Shown: piece after piece, positions 1 to 10,724 of the stretch
How the letters are laid out: each line of letters opens with the position of its first letter
Numbering within the stretch: the stretch's first letter is position 1
From: Semisulcospira habei
Taxonomy: Eukaryota > Mollusca > Gastropoda > Semisulcospiridae
Length of the DNA: 64,000 nt
Assembly: GCA_036245525.1 (NCBI GenBank)
Contig: BTPG01000003.1
Location: 162,808,760 to 162,872,759, forward strand
Direction: 5' to 3'
Notes under the pieces: model-generated
Database searches by the model: none
Told to the model about the DNA's origin: nothing
Seen by the model: the letters and a program-made list of their open reading frames with translations, nothing else
Translations under genes and position numbers: made by a program

Positions 1-296
1 GCACGAAGTAGGCGGAGTGTCTAATACACAAAGCCTGCTAAACACCAACCCGAAGGCAAACTTTATATCACCTTCAAGTTGAGGACTACCTCGGGGAAAA
101 ACGGGAGGACCCCGGGAAAAAAACCCCAGCATATAGCACGGTACACAACAAGTAATAAGTCATGAAAACAAAGCAAATAATCAAATTCAGTAAGAGAATA
201 TTGGTATAAGTGGAGAGTAGGTAGTTGTGAAACCGTCTTCAAGGGTAACTCAAAAAATAGGGGGGGGGGGGGGGGGGGGGGGGAGAGAGAGAGAGA
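1..296 (-). mobile_element. Outer 3' part of the left Penelope-like copy
   Basis: Positions 1-257 are nearly the exact reverse complement of 5735-5993, so this is the distal part of a minus-strand Penelope-like copy whose inner part lies at 3438-4667. The two parts are separated by a LINE insertion. A G tract (about 261-284) and a short GA tract (285-296) mark the microsatellite where the LINE entered. The copy continues left beyond the window. Confidence 0.85.
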
Positions 297-3200
297 ATCA
301 ATGAATCAATGAATCAATGAATCTTTATTTTACAACGGTAAAGATATTAACAATGCCAGAGGCAATGTCATTTTTCAAATCTGCCGTTGCTACATCTACA
401 AACACAACAATTACATTACATTAATACATGTATAGGACGAACGCCTACGGTGTGTTGGTGGAGTTGGAGCAATGGTAAGGGAAAAAAAAAGAAAAAAAAG
501 AAAAAAAAAAAAAGAAAAGAGCAACAACACAGCAGCACTATACATACACAGCAATAGAATGGGTACATTACTAACAATGATATCTACGTATAGAAAGCAA
601 AGCTTGAAGATAGTTATGGCTGCGAAGATAAATGTTCAAAAAGACTTTTCTTGAAACATGATACCGTTGGAGTGGTCTTCGTGTGGGATGGAAGGGAATT
701 CCACAAAGTCGCCCCCGAGAATGCTAGACTGGTTTTAAATAAGTCTATTCTGGTTTTGGGTACTACATATAGGCTTTTTGTATCTCCATAGCGGGACTGT
801 GACCGGACTAGCAGCTGGGTTAGATATTCCGGAGTGTTGTCATTCCGAATCTTAAAAAGGAGAACACCTTTGTTGAATGCAAACTGCTTTTTGAGAGAAA
901 GAAGTCCCGCTTTGTAAATCTTATCATCCGTTGTCAAAGTAGGATCAGGTAAAATTAATTTTGCTGCTCTTCTGTGTAAGGAGTTCAGTCTTTTTAAATG
1001 TACATCTCTGCAGCCATCCCACACCGTCGAAGCATAATTAATGTGGGACTGAATATGTGCATAATAAAATAATTTTCTGGTTTCAAAGTCAGTGAAGTGC
1101 TTCAGTTTGGACAGCATGAAAATGTTTCTTGAAACAGTTTTACACACTTTATGTGTGTGTGCCTGCCATTTGAGCTGATCATCTATGATAATTCCAAGGA
1201 GGCGGTGTTCAGACACTTGCTCAATAGAATTGCCTTCGAAGGACAAATCAAGTGAAAGGGGGCTTAATTGGTGTTTTTGGCGTGTCGCAATTACCATTGA
1301 CTTGGTTTTTGCTGGATGGATACTCATCGAATTACGTTCACACCAGGCGGACACCTCATCAAGGCTCTGTTGTAAGTCATCTGCAACCACATTAAGGTTT
1401 TTATTTGCCATGTGGATTGACGTATCGTCAGCAAACAAGTCACATTCGACAGATTCTGACGTTAGGTGAAGAGGCAGATCGTTGATGTATAAACAAAATA
1501 GAAGAGGGCCTAACACTGACCCTTGAGGTACTCCAAACTTAACCTCCTTCACTTCAGAGTGAGATCCATTAACTACAACCTTTTGCTTTCTTCCCTTTAG
1601 ATATGAACTAAAGGAAACTGCTGAGACGTTTTTTAAATAATGACTAAGTTTGCTTATCAGAGTGTCGTGGTTAACCAGGTCAAACGCCTTCTTAAAGTCA
1701 AGGTAAATAACACCCGTCAGTTGAGAATTGTTTACGTTAGATAACCACTTATCTGCAAGTCTGCTTAGCGCTGTATGACAGGAATACTTCGGACGAAACC
1801 CAGACTGGAAGGGATGAAGCATATTATTTGTCTCTAAATACTGAGACAAATGTTTGTGTACATGTCGCTCGAGAGGTTTGCTTAACACGGACAGTAACGA
1901 AATCGGTCTATAATTATTCAGATTTCCCCTGTCCTTGGATTTCGGTAGTGGAATTACTTTTGCAAGTTTAAGCTGTGTAGGAAATACACACTGATGGAGA
2001 CATAGGTTGTAAATGTATGTCAGCGATTCAACAATGTAAGGTAGGGATAGTTTCAGAACTTTAGGATTTATGTCATCAGGGCCTGATGACTTCTTGTTCG
2101 CGAGACTACTTATGAATTTACCTACTTCATGTATTGCAATCGATGGAATGCTAAAAGGAGTCACAGTCTTCTGATTGCAGTAGTTAATTAAAATATCGAA
2201 ACACTTATCATTGACACTTCCTTGTGTTGAAAAAACTTCAGCAACAGACAGGAAGTGATTATTAAACATGTCAGCGGATAGATCACTAGGGATTACCGTG
2301 GATGCACTAGAGCCTCGGGTAAGGGAATTCAGGACGCGCCAAATAGCAGACCCGTCTTTGTTGTTTTTAATAGTATTTCTTACAAAGGCTTTTTTCGCTT
2401 CGCGTAACATATACTTGACGCGATTACGCTGCTTTTTAAACTCGTCAAACTTCTTTTCTCTCCTGAGGGTGTTCCTAAACTCCATGGCCTGCATCAGTTC
2501 TTTTGTAATCCATGGGGGTAGTACCGCGCTTTTGACACGCCTCTCCCTGAGGGGTGCGTGTTTGTTGAGTACCCCAAGGAAAATGCTGTACCATGCAGAT
2601 AGAGCAACCTCTGGGTCGTTGGACTCGGTTACTGAGTCAAAGCACGCATTACTAAGATCATGTAAAAATGCGTTTTGGTTAAAATGTTTAAAAGAGCGAT
2701 ATGTTACGGTGATATGACCTTTCTTTTTAGTCTTTGGAATTTGCGCAGCCCATTTACACACTACAGGGAAATGATCGCTAATGCTCAAGTCGGGAACAGA
2801 AACGTCAGTCACAGATTTAGGGTTATTGGTATAAATATGGTCTATGAGAGTGGATGATGCAGCAGTAATCCTAGTGGGTGACTGCACCAGCTGCACCAGC
2901 CCAAATAAGGAAGATGTTGTTTCCCACGCGGTGTGGGGTTTCAGTAAATTGATATTGAAATCACCCATTAGAATGATGTCGGTGTTTACTTTACAGACTT
3001 TATCTAAGTTACAGGTGAAATGGTCGTACCAACTAAAGTCAGCCGCCGGGTTACGGTACAAGAAGCCTACGTATGATGGAGCCAAAAAAGGACGCTTTAC
3101 TTCAATCCACACGCACTCAACATCTGCGGCTTCTAGATCTTGCCGTCTACGGACTAAGTGTTGAATAGACTGGTGGATGTAGACGGCAATGCCTGTTTGG

Positions 3201-3437
3201 CCTGGGGAGGAAGGATCTCTTCTGATTACAGAAAAGTTAGGGATACTAATGGCTTCATCACTGATGTTCGAGCTCAAGCGTGTCTCAGTGACGCCAAACA
3301 AGTGAAACGGTGACGGTGTGGGATTGTTAAGAAAACAAGCTAAGTCAGGTATCTTATTGTAAAGATGAAACACGTTAAGATGGCCTACACGTAAGGTACA
3401 TTCCCTTATGCTCGCTTTCGCCATTGAGGCTAGCACA
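297..3437 (-). mobile_element. Non-LTR retrotransposon (CR1/L2-like) inserted in a GA/CT microsatellite
   Basis: This minus-strand LINE is bounded on both sides by GA tracts that belong to the Penelope-like copy it interrupts. Its 3' end, at the low-coordinate side, is a tandem 8-mer (ATTGATTC type, about 297-324) rather than poly(A), a tail style known in CR1/L2-type LINEs. The 5' end lies only about 14 bases upstream of the ORF start. There is no separate ORF1 and almost no 5' UTR, so it is either 5'-truncated at ORF2 or a one-ORF element. The 3' UTR (325-613) has an A/G-rich tract at about 480-520. Clade is judged from motif style only. A diverged relative lies at 28761-29393. Confidence 0.85.
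614..3424 (-). CDS. LINE ORF2: AP endonuclease plus reverse transcriptase, intact
   Basis: An uninterrupted 936-codon ORF. Residues about 10-225 are an APE-type endonuclease with the TETRLS motif (about 46-51), GDFN (about 154-157), LIDHIY (about 193) and SDHFPVV (about 216). Residues about 430-720 are reverse transcriptase, with NYRPISLLS, LDFKKAFDLVNH, VPQGSVLGP and the catalytic FADD box (about 664-667). The C-terminal domain carries the NYASTVWDGC block typical of CR1/L2-like LINEs. The frame stays open upstream through the CT microsatellite to 3820, but the ATG at 3422-3424 is the natural start because upstream codons are microsatellite and Penelope 3' sequence. The product would nick target DNA and prime reverse transcription of its own RNA. 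No stops or frameshifts were seen, so it may be young. No ORF1 is present. Confidence 0.88.
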   Translation of the reverse strand: MAKASIRECTLRVGHLNVFHLYNKIPDLACFLNNPTPSPFHLFGVTETRLSSNISDEAISIPNFSVIRRDPSSPGQTGIAVYIHQSIQHLVRRRQDLEAADVECVWIEVKRPFLAPSYVGFLYRNPAADFSWYDHFTCNLDKVCKVNTDIILMGDFNINLLKPHTAWETTSSLFGLVQLVQSPTRITAASSTLIDHIYTNNPKSVTDVSVPDLSISDHFPVVCKWAAQIPKTKKKGHITVTYRSFKHFNQNAFLHDLSNACFDSVTESNDPEVALSAWYSIFLGVLNKHAPLRERRVKSAVLPPWITKELMQAMEFRNTLRREKKFDEFKKQRNRVKYMLREAKKAFVRNTIKNNKDGSAIWRVLNSLTRGSSASTVIPSDLSADMFNNHFLSVAEVFSTQGSVNDKCFDILINYCNQKTVTPFSIPSIAIHEVGKFISSLANKKSSGPDDINPKVLKLSLPYIVESLTYIYNLCLHQCVFPTQLKLAKVIPLPKSKDRGNLNNYRPISLLSVLSKPLERHVHKHLSQYLETNNMLHPFQSGFRPKYSCHTALSRLADKWLSNVNNSQLTGVIYLDFKKAFDLVNHDTLISKLSHYLKNVSAVSFSSYLKGRKQKVVVNGSHSEVKEVKFGVPQGSVLGPLLFCLYINDLPLHLTSESVECDLFADDTSIHMANKNLNVVADDLQQSLDEVSAWCERNSMSIHPAKTKSMVIATRQKHQLSPLSLDLSFEGNSIEQVSEHRLLGIIIDDQLKWQAHTHKVCKTVSRNIFMLSKLKHFTDFETRKLFYYAHIQSHINYASTVWDGCRDVHLKRLNSLHRRAAKLILPDPTLTTDDKIYKAGLLSLKKQFAFNKGVLLFKIRNDNTPEYLTQLLVRSQSRYGDTKSLYVVPKTRIDLFKTSLAFSGATLWNSLPSHTKTTPTVSCFKKSLFEHLSSQP

Positions 3438-3440
3438 GGC

Positions 3441-3483
<43 letters not shown>

Positions 3484-4667
3484 AGGGGGCGGGGGGAAAG
3501 GAGGAAGGGGAATAAGGGAAAAGGAAAAAGCGCAAAGAGAGAAAGAGGGCTAGAGAGAAGTAGTAAAGGGGGTAAGGGGGGGGGGGGGGGGAGAGAAAGA
3601 GGTAGAAGGAGAGAGTGAAAAAAAAAAAAAAAAAAAAAAAAAGCCAGAGCCACCAACCCCACCCAACAAGCACCCACCAGCACACAGAAAAACACACAGG
3701 CACGCAACAAGACGACCACATACATCCCCAAGGGATGCACACGATCGCCCCACCCCAAAACCGCGTATCAAACCGTGAGCCGGAGACCCAGCGCCCGACA
3801 GGGAAGGGCAAGGGATCCAACTAAACGTTCGGCCAGTGCTGAGAAAGTCCCCAAGGGAAATGTACATATCAACCAGCGCCAACCTCCCCTAACTGGTTAG
3901 TGAGTAGTAAAACAGTGAGGTAAAGTAGCAGACACAAGCAAGGTAAAAAATGTTAATCTTTCATATTCATCCCGAGTGGCGCCACAGTGCCCAGTTTATT
4001 AATCAGAAATTTTTCACGGTCTTTCCTGGCCCAGACATTACTGGCTTGCATAAGCCAAAGGCCTTTAACCCGAATGTCCGAGACGGAGTGGTCGGCCTGA
4101 TTGAAATGTCGTCCGACCGGTCTGTTGTATTGGTACTTGACAGACTGAAGATGTTCTTTAAAACGGTCGTTGATGGTTCTTTCCGTCTCTCCAACATAGA
4201 GTTGGCCGCATTTCACACAGGAGATGACATAAATCACGTTGGTGGTTTGACACGTGAAGTATCTGTCTATGTTGAATTTGTAACGTGGACCATTCACCAC
4301 GGTGGAAGGGCAAATAAAAGGACACGTCTTGCAATTAGGAACATAGCACGGAGTGGAGCCGGAGGGTCTGGTGGTATGACGAGGCTTGAGAGTAGAGCGA
4401 ACAAGCATGTCCCGCAAATTAATATCCCTCTTGAAAGCTACCAACGGAGGTTCAGAAAAGATAGCAGCAGATTCTTGACTGGATGACAAAAGACCCCAGT
4501 TAGAAAGAAGGATTTTACGCACCGGATTGGTGTGGGGATGGTAGATCATGGTTACGATAGGCCTGTCACTATCAGCGGTAGGTTTAGTCTGCAGTGTACT
4601 CGCGCGACTAAGTTTTTGAACCGTTTGGAGAGATCCTTGAACAACAGTATGTGGGTAATGTCTGTCG
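3438..4667 (-). mobile_element. Penelope-like element, left copy (5'-truncated)
   Basis: The interval holds the 3' part of a Penelope-like element: the C-terminal coding region (4667 down to 3953) and a long 3' region ending in a GA/CT microsatellite. Sequence from 3438 to about 4448 is mirrored at about 4667-5733 on the other strand. The stretch 4449-4667 is unique to this copy and encodes the segment upstream of the GIY-YIG domain. It abuts the right copy head to head at about 4667, leaving no room for the reverse transcriptase domain. Confidence 0.85.
3953..4667 (-). pseudogene. Penelope-like ORF 3' fragment with GIY-YIG endonuclease
   Basis: The fragment starts after the reverse transcriptase region (NPVRKILLSNWGLL and EPPLVAFKRDINLRDMLV blocks, typical of the Penelope linker). 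It then has a Cys cluster of pattern C-x4-C-x2-C-x3-C (CYVPNCKTCPFIC) and a GIY-YIG nuclease core (VIYVISC...LYVGET, then RFKEHLQ and RHFN). In intact Penelope-like elements this C-terminal nuclease accompanies an RT; here the RT is missing. The frame happens to run on to 4717 through the reverse complement of the right copy, so the true 5' boundary is the junction near 4667. It differs from the right copy by very few residues. Confidence 0.85.
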
Positions 4668-5150
4668 ATGAAGAGGGATATTAATTTGCGGGACATGCTT
4701 GTTCGCTCTACTCTCAAGCCTCGTCATACCACCAGACCCTCCGGCTCCACTCCGTGCTATGTTCCTAATTGCAAGACGTGTCCTTTTATTTGCCCTTCCA
4801 CCGTGGTGAATGGTCCACATTACAAATTCAACATAGACAGATACTTCACGTGTCAAACCACCAACGTGATTTATGTCATATCCTGTGTGAAATGCGGCCA
4901 ACTCTATGTTGGAGAGACGGAAAGAACCATCAACGACCGTTTTAAAGAACATCTTCAGTCTGTCAAGTACCAATACAACAGACCGGTCGGACGACATTTC
5001 AATCAGGCCGACCACTCCGTCTCGGACATTCGGGTTAAAGGCCTTTGGCTTATGCAAGCCAGTAATGTCTGGGCCAGGAAAGACCGTGAAAAATTTCTGA
5101 TTAATAAACTGGGCACTGTGGCGCCACTCGGGATGAATATGAAAGATTAA
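4668..5150 (+). pseudogene. Penelope-like ORF 3' fragment with GIY-YIG endonuclease (second copy)
   Basis: About 160 codons, open to the stop, encoding the same Cys cluster and GIY-YIG nuclease as the left copy, with near identity (for example NGPHYKF here, NGPRYKF there). The upstream end is the head-to-head junction, so the initiation codon read there is accidental. Without the RT this copy cannot act alone, though the nuclease fold is complete. Near identity of the arms suggests one recent event or gene conversion. Confidence 0.85.
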
Positions 5151-5610
5151 CATTTTTTACCTTGCTTGTGTCTGCTACTTTACCTCACTGTTTTACTACT
5201 CACTAACCAGTTAGGGGAGGTTGGCGCTGGTTGATATGTACATTTCCCTTGGGGACTTTCTCAGCGCTGGCCGAACGTTTAGTTGGATCCCTTGCCCTTC
5301 CCTGTCGGGCGCTGGGTCTCCGGCTCACGGTTTGATACGCGGTTTTGGGGCGGGGCGATCGTGTGCATCCCTTGGGGATGTATATGGTCGTCTTGTTGCG
5401 TGCCTGTGTGTTTTTCTGTGTGCTGGTGGGTGCTTGTTGGGTGGGGTTGGTGGCTCTGGCTTTTTTTTTCTTTTTTTTTTTCACTCTCTCCTTCTACCTC
5501 TTTCTCCCCCCCCCCCCCCCCTTACCCCCTTTACTACTTCTCTCTAGCCCTCTTTCTCTCTTTGCGCTTTTTCCTTTTCCCTTATTCCCCTTCCTCCTTT
5601 CCCCCCGCCC

Positions 5611-5737
<127 letters not shown>

Positions 5738-6020
5738 TTTTTGAGTTACCCTTGAAGACGGTTTCACAACTACCTACTCTCCACTTATACCAATATTCTC
5801 TTACTGAATTTGATTATTTGCTTTGCCTTCATGACTTATTACTTGTTGTGTACCGTGCTAAATGCTGGGGATTTTTCCCCGGGGTCCTCCCGTTTTTCCC
5901 CGAGGTAGTCCTCAACTTGAAGGTGATATAAAGTTTGCCTTCGGGTTGGTGTTTAGCAGGCTTTGTGTATTAGACACTCCGCCTACTTCGTGCCCAAGGG
6001 TACTCCCCGTTCGTTTTCCT

Positions 6021-6037
6021 TCTCTTTCTCTCTCTCC

Positions 6038-6120
<83 letters not shown>
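6021..6120. repeat. (CT)n microsatellite
   Basis: A second CT tract about 290 bases beyond the first, still in the putative 3' end of the right Penelope-like copy. The equivalent left position lies outside the window. Confidence 0.95.
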
Positions 6121-6123
<3 letters not shown>

Positions 6124-6479
6124 GGCCTCATCTACACGCCTTTTCTTTCGCTCGCTCCTGCACGTGCTTGCACACACTCTTGTCTCTCCTGTTCAGGTTC
6201 TTTCCGAGTCTCTCTCTTACGATTTTTCGTTGACGTCATTTTTACTTTTTCCGCACTTTTGTTCTTCCTTTTCTTTCTTTTACGTCACCTCCTTCAGTTG
6301 CCACATTCTTTCTGCCAATGAAGATAAGTAGCGGCTAATCTCTCTGTTTGTTTGTTTGTCTATTTTGACAAAGGGTATTTACCCGAAATATTAATAAATT
6401 GTGTTGTACCCGTCTTTTCTAAGCATGTTTCTTTCTCCGTTGGGTACTTCTTATGTATATACAGCCGTTAGCTTTTTTT

Positions 6480-7440
6480 TTCTTCAAAGTTCTCTGTTAG
6501 ACATCATATGTTCGCTGATGACACAGTTGCACGATTCTGGTCCCGTTTCTGAAGCTGGTCGTTTAATTTCCAACCACATGGGAAACTGTCTGACACTGAG
6601 AAGTTAAAGACTGGATGACTGGCATTAAACTCCGGCTAAATGATTGTAAAACGGAGTTTGTGCTTATCACAGCTGGAGGTGTGCGTCCTTCGCAGTTGTC
6701 CTGTCTTCCCAGTCACATCTGTCAAAATCAAACCACTTTCTCTGACAGTGTAAAAAAACCTTGGTGTTTTTATTGACAGAGACCTCAAAATGGATAAGTA
6801 TGTTAGTCATATGTGCAGATCAGCTTTTATTGAACTTCGGCGCATTAGCAGTATTATACAGTATCTGACGCCGGCCCGAAGCAACTGCCACCCTTGTCTC
6901 CTCCCGTTGTTTTATCACGGTTAGACTACTGTAACTCCCTCCTTTCCGCGGCTCGGCCCGGCCCGGCCAGCTAAATAAACTGCAAGGAGTGCAAAGCCGG
7001 CAGTGTTGCCTGGGAGTCCGACTGAAATAGCTCAGGCGGTTAAGCGTCGGAGCAGGAGAGCGAAGGGAATCGCCGGGTCGTGGGTTCGATACCCCGTCCC
7101 GGCCCTGGTAGCTGGACTCGAAATCCAGGGGGGAAAGACGGATTTGTTCAGTAACATGTCCGTTGAAAGTTCCTGGTAAATCAAAGTGGCCGTCTGTATA
7201 CTCCATCTCGCATCCTCCGTCAGTTCTTCCTCGGACACACGTAAATTTCGCCTTCCCAATTTCAAATGTATTGAAACACGTGGCGGTCGTGCCCTTCTCC
7301 CATCAGTTTTGGCCCCGCCACTTGGAACAGCCGCCTCAGTCCCCGCCCCTGTCCGTTGAACTGTCAAACGCTCTCCTCATTCAAACCAATTCTCAAAACC
7401 CACCGTCTACAACGCTGCCTTTAACTATTTCATTTCCCCA
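6480..7440 (+). pseudogene. Decayed LINE ORF2 3' part (CR1/L2-like), split by a SINE
   Basis: Fragments in shifting frames match the C-terminal half of a LINE reverse transcriptase: an ADDTQLHD-like box near 6515, a KLRLNDCKTEF-like block near 6640, a LGVFIDRDLKM-like block near 6765, LSRLDYCNSLLS near 6920, and FGPATWNS near 7310. Several frameshifts and stops are present. A tRNA-related SINE sits at about 7021-7260, between the last two blocks. A sister fragment with very similar sequence lies at 46040-46375. Not functional. Confidence 0.75.
7021..7260 (+). mobile_element. tRNA-derived SINE
   Basis: The first about 85 bases look like a tRNA: an A-box-like TAGCTCAGGCGGTTAAGCG and a B-box GGGTTCGATACCCCG. 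They are followed by unrelated body sequence, and LINE-coding sequence resumes after about 7260. A body that continues past the tRNA-like part argues against a functional tRNA gene. The 3' boundary is approximate. Confidence 0.65.
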
Positions 7441-7470
7441 GCCATGCACAGTTCATCACCTCTGTCACGT

Positions 7471-7497
7471 GTGTGTGTGTGTATGCGCGTGCGCGCG

Positions 7498-7555
<58 letters not shown>

Positions 7556-7621
7556 ATATTAGCCATTAGCTTTTTCATTGTATCAGCGCTTAGGACTTTT
7601 AAAACAAGCTTAACAAATTAC

Positions 7622-7673
<52 letters not shown>
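7471..7673. repeat. (GT)n and (ATT)n microsatellites
   Basis: A GT tract at 7471-7553 and an ATT tract at 7618-7673, probably the tail region of the adjoining LINE fragment. ORFs here are pure repeat translations. Confidence 0.9.
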
Positions 7674-7675
<2 letters not shown>

Positions 7676-7759
7676 AACGCAATAGTGTATTTTTAAAAAG
7701 AAAACCCCCAAAACGAAACGCAGGAATAAAGAGCAATTTTAACACAAAACTGACTTGTT

Positions 7760-9364
7760 GGGGCGCGAACTGTGAGCGCTACCACTCGAGTACTTCCATC
7801 CCAAACTAACACAAACGCCAGAGCCCGAACAATTAAGACGACATTTATTACATATAAAAATAACAATTCAAAACATCCTCACGCAATCCTAACCCCACAC
7901 TCACGTACCACATTCACACACACATCCACACTCCCCAGCATGAATATCTAACATACACAATATAAAATTGAAATATATAATAAAACAAATATCCTTAATA
8001 AAATACAAATAAAAATTGACAAAAACTTAATGTAATTCACAAGTTCCTGGTTCACCTTGGCGGGAGCACAAATGACAAGATCAAATTAAATTAATGATTT
8101 TTGCTTCCGCTATAAAGTCTTTTATAGCACATGGCTCCCTTTGAATAAGTCAAATACACAATATTTCTGTCACTGCGACAAAGTTCCTCCAATAATATTG
8201 TCCCCGCGCGGAAATGAAATTAGTCTCACAAAGTTTTTTTTTACCAGTTTACAAAAAGAACAAGAGTTTTAAAGCAAGTTAGTAAACACTAAATGGGACG
8301 ACCCGGCCTGGTCTAAACGCTGGGACTGCACTGACGCTCGCAACAGCGCTCAGGTACAGCGTAATCGCACGAGGAGTGACACAGCCAGCCTCCACTCACA
8401 ATCGTACCACCCAGCTCTTCTGATCCGCACAGCAACGGGGGCGGACTAATCCACTCAGATCTTTAGATGCACTAAAATAAGGGTGTGAAAATACACATGA
8501 ATAACTAACAAAAGAAGAAAGGTAATCACCTCACCCTTCCCACAACTTTAATTGCCGTCTTTTATATTCCTTCACCTCTCTTCCCAAAACAATAATAAAT
8601 TCAAACTCAACGAAACGCATATTTACACATTACCATATAACTCGCTCCCGAATTTACCCTCCGACACTAAAATGCTACCAAATAAAATAAATGACATTGC
8701 TACATTCTTACTCTTACCCCCCCCCCCCTCCTCCCCCCCCCCCCCCCCACCCCTCCCCTCCCCCCCCCCCCCCCCCCCCCGTCACCTCTTATACTCACTA
8801 ACCAAAATAATAATAACAACAGAACAAACAAACACAGACACCCCCCCACCCCATCCCCCCCCCCCCCCCCCCAGCATAATTATTATGGCCACCAAAGAAT
8901 TGTTATGTGCGCATTTACTGTCATCCGTGAAGACGCCCGGGCTGGGACGGAGACTGTGACAAACAAATAAGACAAGCCAGTGGTTCAGTCGTCACAGTTT
9001 CTCTCTTCCTAGGACACCGGCACCGGGATATAGTACGGTTTAGCAAAACCTTGCGCTCAGAAAAAAGTGCGGTGTCCGTTCATGCGAATCAGCAACCACC
9101 CGATCGCGCAGAGCAATCACGTGAAAACCTTGCGCTCAGAAAAAAGTGCGGTGTCAGTTCATGCGGAGCAGCAACCACCCGATCGCGCAGAGCAATCACG
9201 TGCGTCACACGTCGACCTCCGCATCTCGCATGGCACCAATATCCCGTGTAAAGGTCAAACAACTCACCTGTGCTTTCCTTTTACCCGGTGACTAGCCAAT
9301 CTCTGTCACCCCTCTAAATTTAACCCTCCTACAAAAACAGGAAAAATAAACCGGTGTCGCGACA
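7760..9364 (-). mobile_element. Element X copy 1 (unclassified, about 1.6 kb, non-coding)
   Basis: This interval is the reverse complement of a sequence found in three pieces at 34837-35387, 37681-38590 and 42516-42954. Read on the minus strand it starts TGTCGCGACACCGG near 9364 and ends near TTCGCGCCCC at about 7760. No substantial ORF is visible. The TG-initiated end and the size would suit a solo LTR, but I found no matching CA end or target duplication, so the class stays open. It has poly-C tracts (8708-8780, 8841-8872) and an internal 79-bp tandem duplication. Confidence 0.7.
9045..9202. repeat. 79-bp tandem duplication inside element X copy 1
   Basis: Two adjacent units of about 79 bases beginning AAAACCTTGCGCTCAG (9045 and 9124) differ at only a few positions. 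The second X copy (around 34990-35090) has one diverged unit, so the duplication is specific to copy 1. Confidence 0.85.
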
Positions 9365-9456
9365 CTAAGCGTGTTTCCTTCTTACGATTTTCTTTGCATG
9401 AAACGTGCCTGTCAGTCACTGTTTTGGTCTGGAGTTGTTCTGTGTGTTCCATTCAG

Positions 9457-9457
<1 letters not shown>

Positions 9458-9516
<59 letters not shown>

Positions 9517-9665
9517 TATTTTTTAAAAATTTATTTATTTATTTATTTTTGGTTTTTTTTTGGGGGGCGGGATTAGATGGTTGTGCCCCTCAGTCCAGAC
9601 ACCCTCTAAATCCGTCCCTGCGGATAGTACCAAAGACAGTATAATATACTGTCTTTGGTAGTACT
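9458..9665. repeat. (ATT)n tract and short palindrome upstream of the host gene
   Basis: An ATT microsatellite (9458-9516) is followed by A/T-rich sequence and a short near-perfect palindrome around 9627-9665 (GTACCAAAGACAGTAT against its complement). The rest, up to 10079, shows no recognisable gene. It is the immediate upstream region of exon 1, but no promoter motif stands out. Confidence 0.7.
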
Positions 9666-10079
9666 TAGTATATAGTATCTTTACTATTACCAGTGTTAGG
9701 AGTAATAAATGACGCAACGACCATCCCGTGTTCCATACTGACGCAGCTGCACCCTTCCACATTCACACCCTGACACAGAGTCATACAATGGCCCGGCAAT
9801 ATCTAACAAAGACAATATCTGCAGAACTTGTGGACTGCTGGCCCACTATTCTCGGAAGCATGCAAACTGTTATTTGTAGACACTTGTATACGTGTCTCAT
9901 GTGTAAAACGGCTGCCACACTGACATATATATGCATTTTGCTTATTTTATGTATCGTGTGCGAACTAACTTGATACCACTGATGACTTACTCATTATACA
10001 CTGAAAAATGAAACTTTATTGAATCATTTTCTTTGAAGACTCGAACGGAGTAAACTCTTGAAGAAAATACAGGCCCGTC

Positions 10080-10188
10080 ATGTCCCAGCCAAAGAGAAAG
10101 TCGAAATCATTTGCCCCTCGTGGACAAACACAAATGATGATCACCGGTGAAATGATCAAGCCGTCCGAGCAGAACGTAGTCACCGGAG
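10080..10188 (+). CDS. Host coiled-coil gene, coding exon 1 (start)
   Basis: First coding exon of the only clear multi-exon host gene here. The ATG at 10080 is preceded by an in-frame TGA at 10059, and the exon ends at a GT donor (CACCGGAG|gtaaat) after 36 codons plus one base. It starts MSQPKRKSKSF, a basic, Ser-rich N-terminus. Joined to the exons listed below (10080 to beyond 64000) it predicts at least about 690 residues: a hydrophilic, Glu/Lys/Gln/Leu-rich protein with heptad-like segments, no signal peptide and no membrane segment seen. I do not recognise the family. Coiled-coil cytoskeletal or ciliary proteins look like this, but that is only a guess. The gene spans over 54 kb because its introns are packed with repeats. 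Confidence 0.7.
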
Positions 10189-10576
10189 GTAAATTCATTA
10201 ACTTATTGTTTCTCATTTTTGTTTCTTGTTGAGTTACACGTGTCAGGTAGTTTAGCAAGTGTTCAGCATCGCGTGAAGGCACATGGCTGCATCTAAAGAT
10301 GAGCATAATTATGCACTGTATGCCAGCCGGGTGAAGCGGCTGAATACAAACGATTTCTGTCTCCGCCTTCACGCCAGGCAGGCTCACGTACAGACAGCAG
10401 CTGTTCAGTAATTCAAATAAAGTTCAGTCATAAACAGGTTACCTCGATCTGTTTGCTACGAATGATGTAACCATTGTGATTCAGTTCTGTAGGTATGTAC
10501 ATGTATTATATTGTGTTTCAGCGTTCGTATTTTTCAGTTCACATATTGTGCACGCATCCACCTGGTAATAGCGTAA

Positions 10577-10648
10577 CTCTTAAACTCCCAGAACTAAATG
10601 ACTTCCATTCTATCGAATGGAAGTCATTTAGTTCTGGGAGTTTAAGAG
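10577..10648. repeat. Perfect 34-bp palindrome with 4-base loop
   Basis: Arms 10577-10610 and 10615-10648 are exact reverse complements (CTCTTAAACTCCCAGAAC...). It lies in intron 1. It would form a stable RNA hairpin and may be a small MITE remnant. Confidence 0.9.
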
Positions 10649-10724
10649 GTAAACATTGGCTACGGCCACAAGAGCATTGACATTTTATTTTCGTCAAGTG
10701 CCAGCGTCCATGTGTTTATGTCAG

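Noticed and set aside
3425..3820. N-terminal 132-residue extension of the LINE ORF to 3820
   Set aside because: It is a translation of a CT microsatellite, homopolymer and Penelope-like 3' sequence that happens to be open. The LINE itself starts near 3437.
3953..5150. GIY-YIG ORFs as homing endonucleases or a host repair nuclease
   Set aside because: The Cys cluster, the upstream RKILLSNW linker and the repetitive context match Penelope-like elements.
7021..7105. Functional tRNA gene
   Set aside because: Only A/B-box-like parts are convincing, and the sequence continues into a repeat body within a LINE fragment. The same reasoning applies at 29466 and 43621.
7760..9364. Element X as a confirmed LTR
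   Set aside because: It starts TG but no CA end, primer site, target duplication or internal region was found, so it was left unclassified.
10016..10387. Minus-strand 123-residue ORF at exon 1
   Set aside because: It overlaps exon 1 antisense and has no recognisable content. The plus-strand exon has a splice donor and frame continuity.
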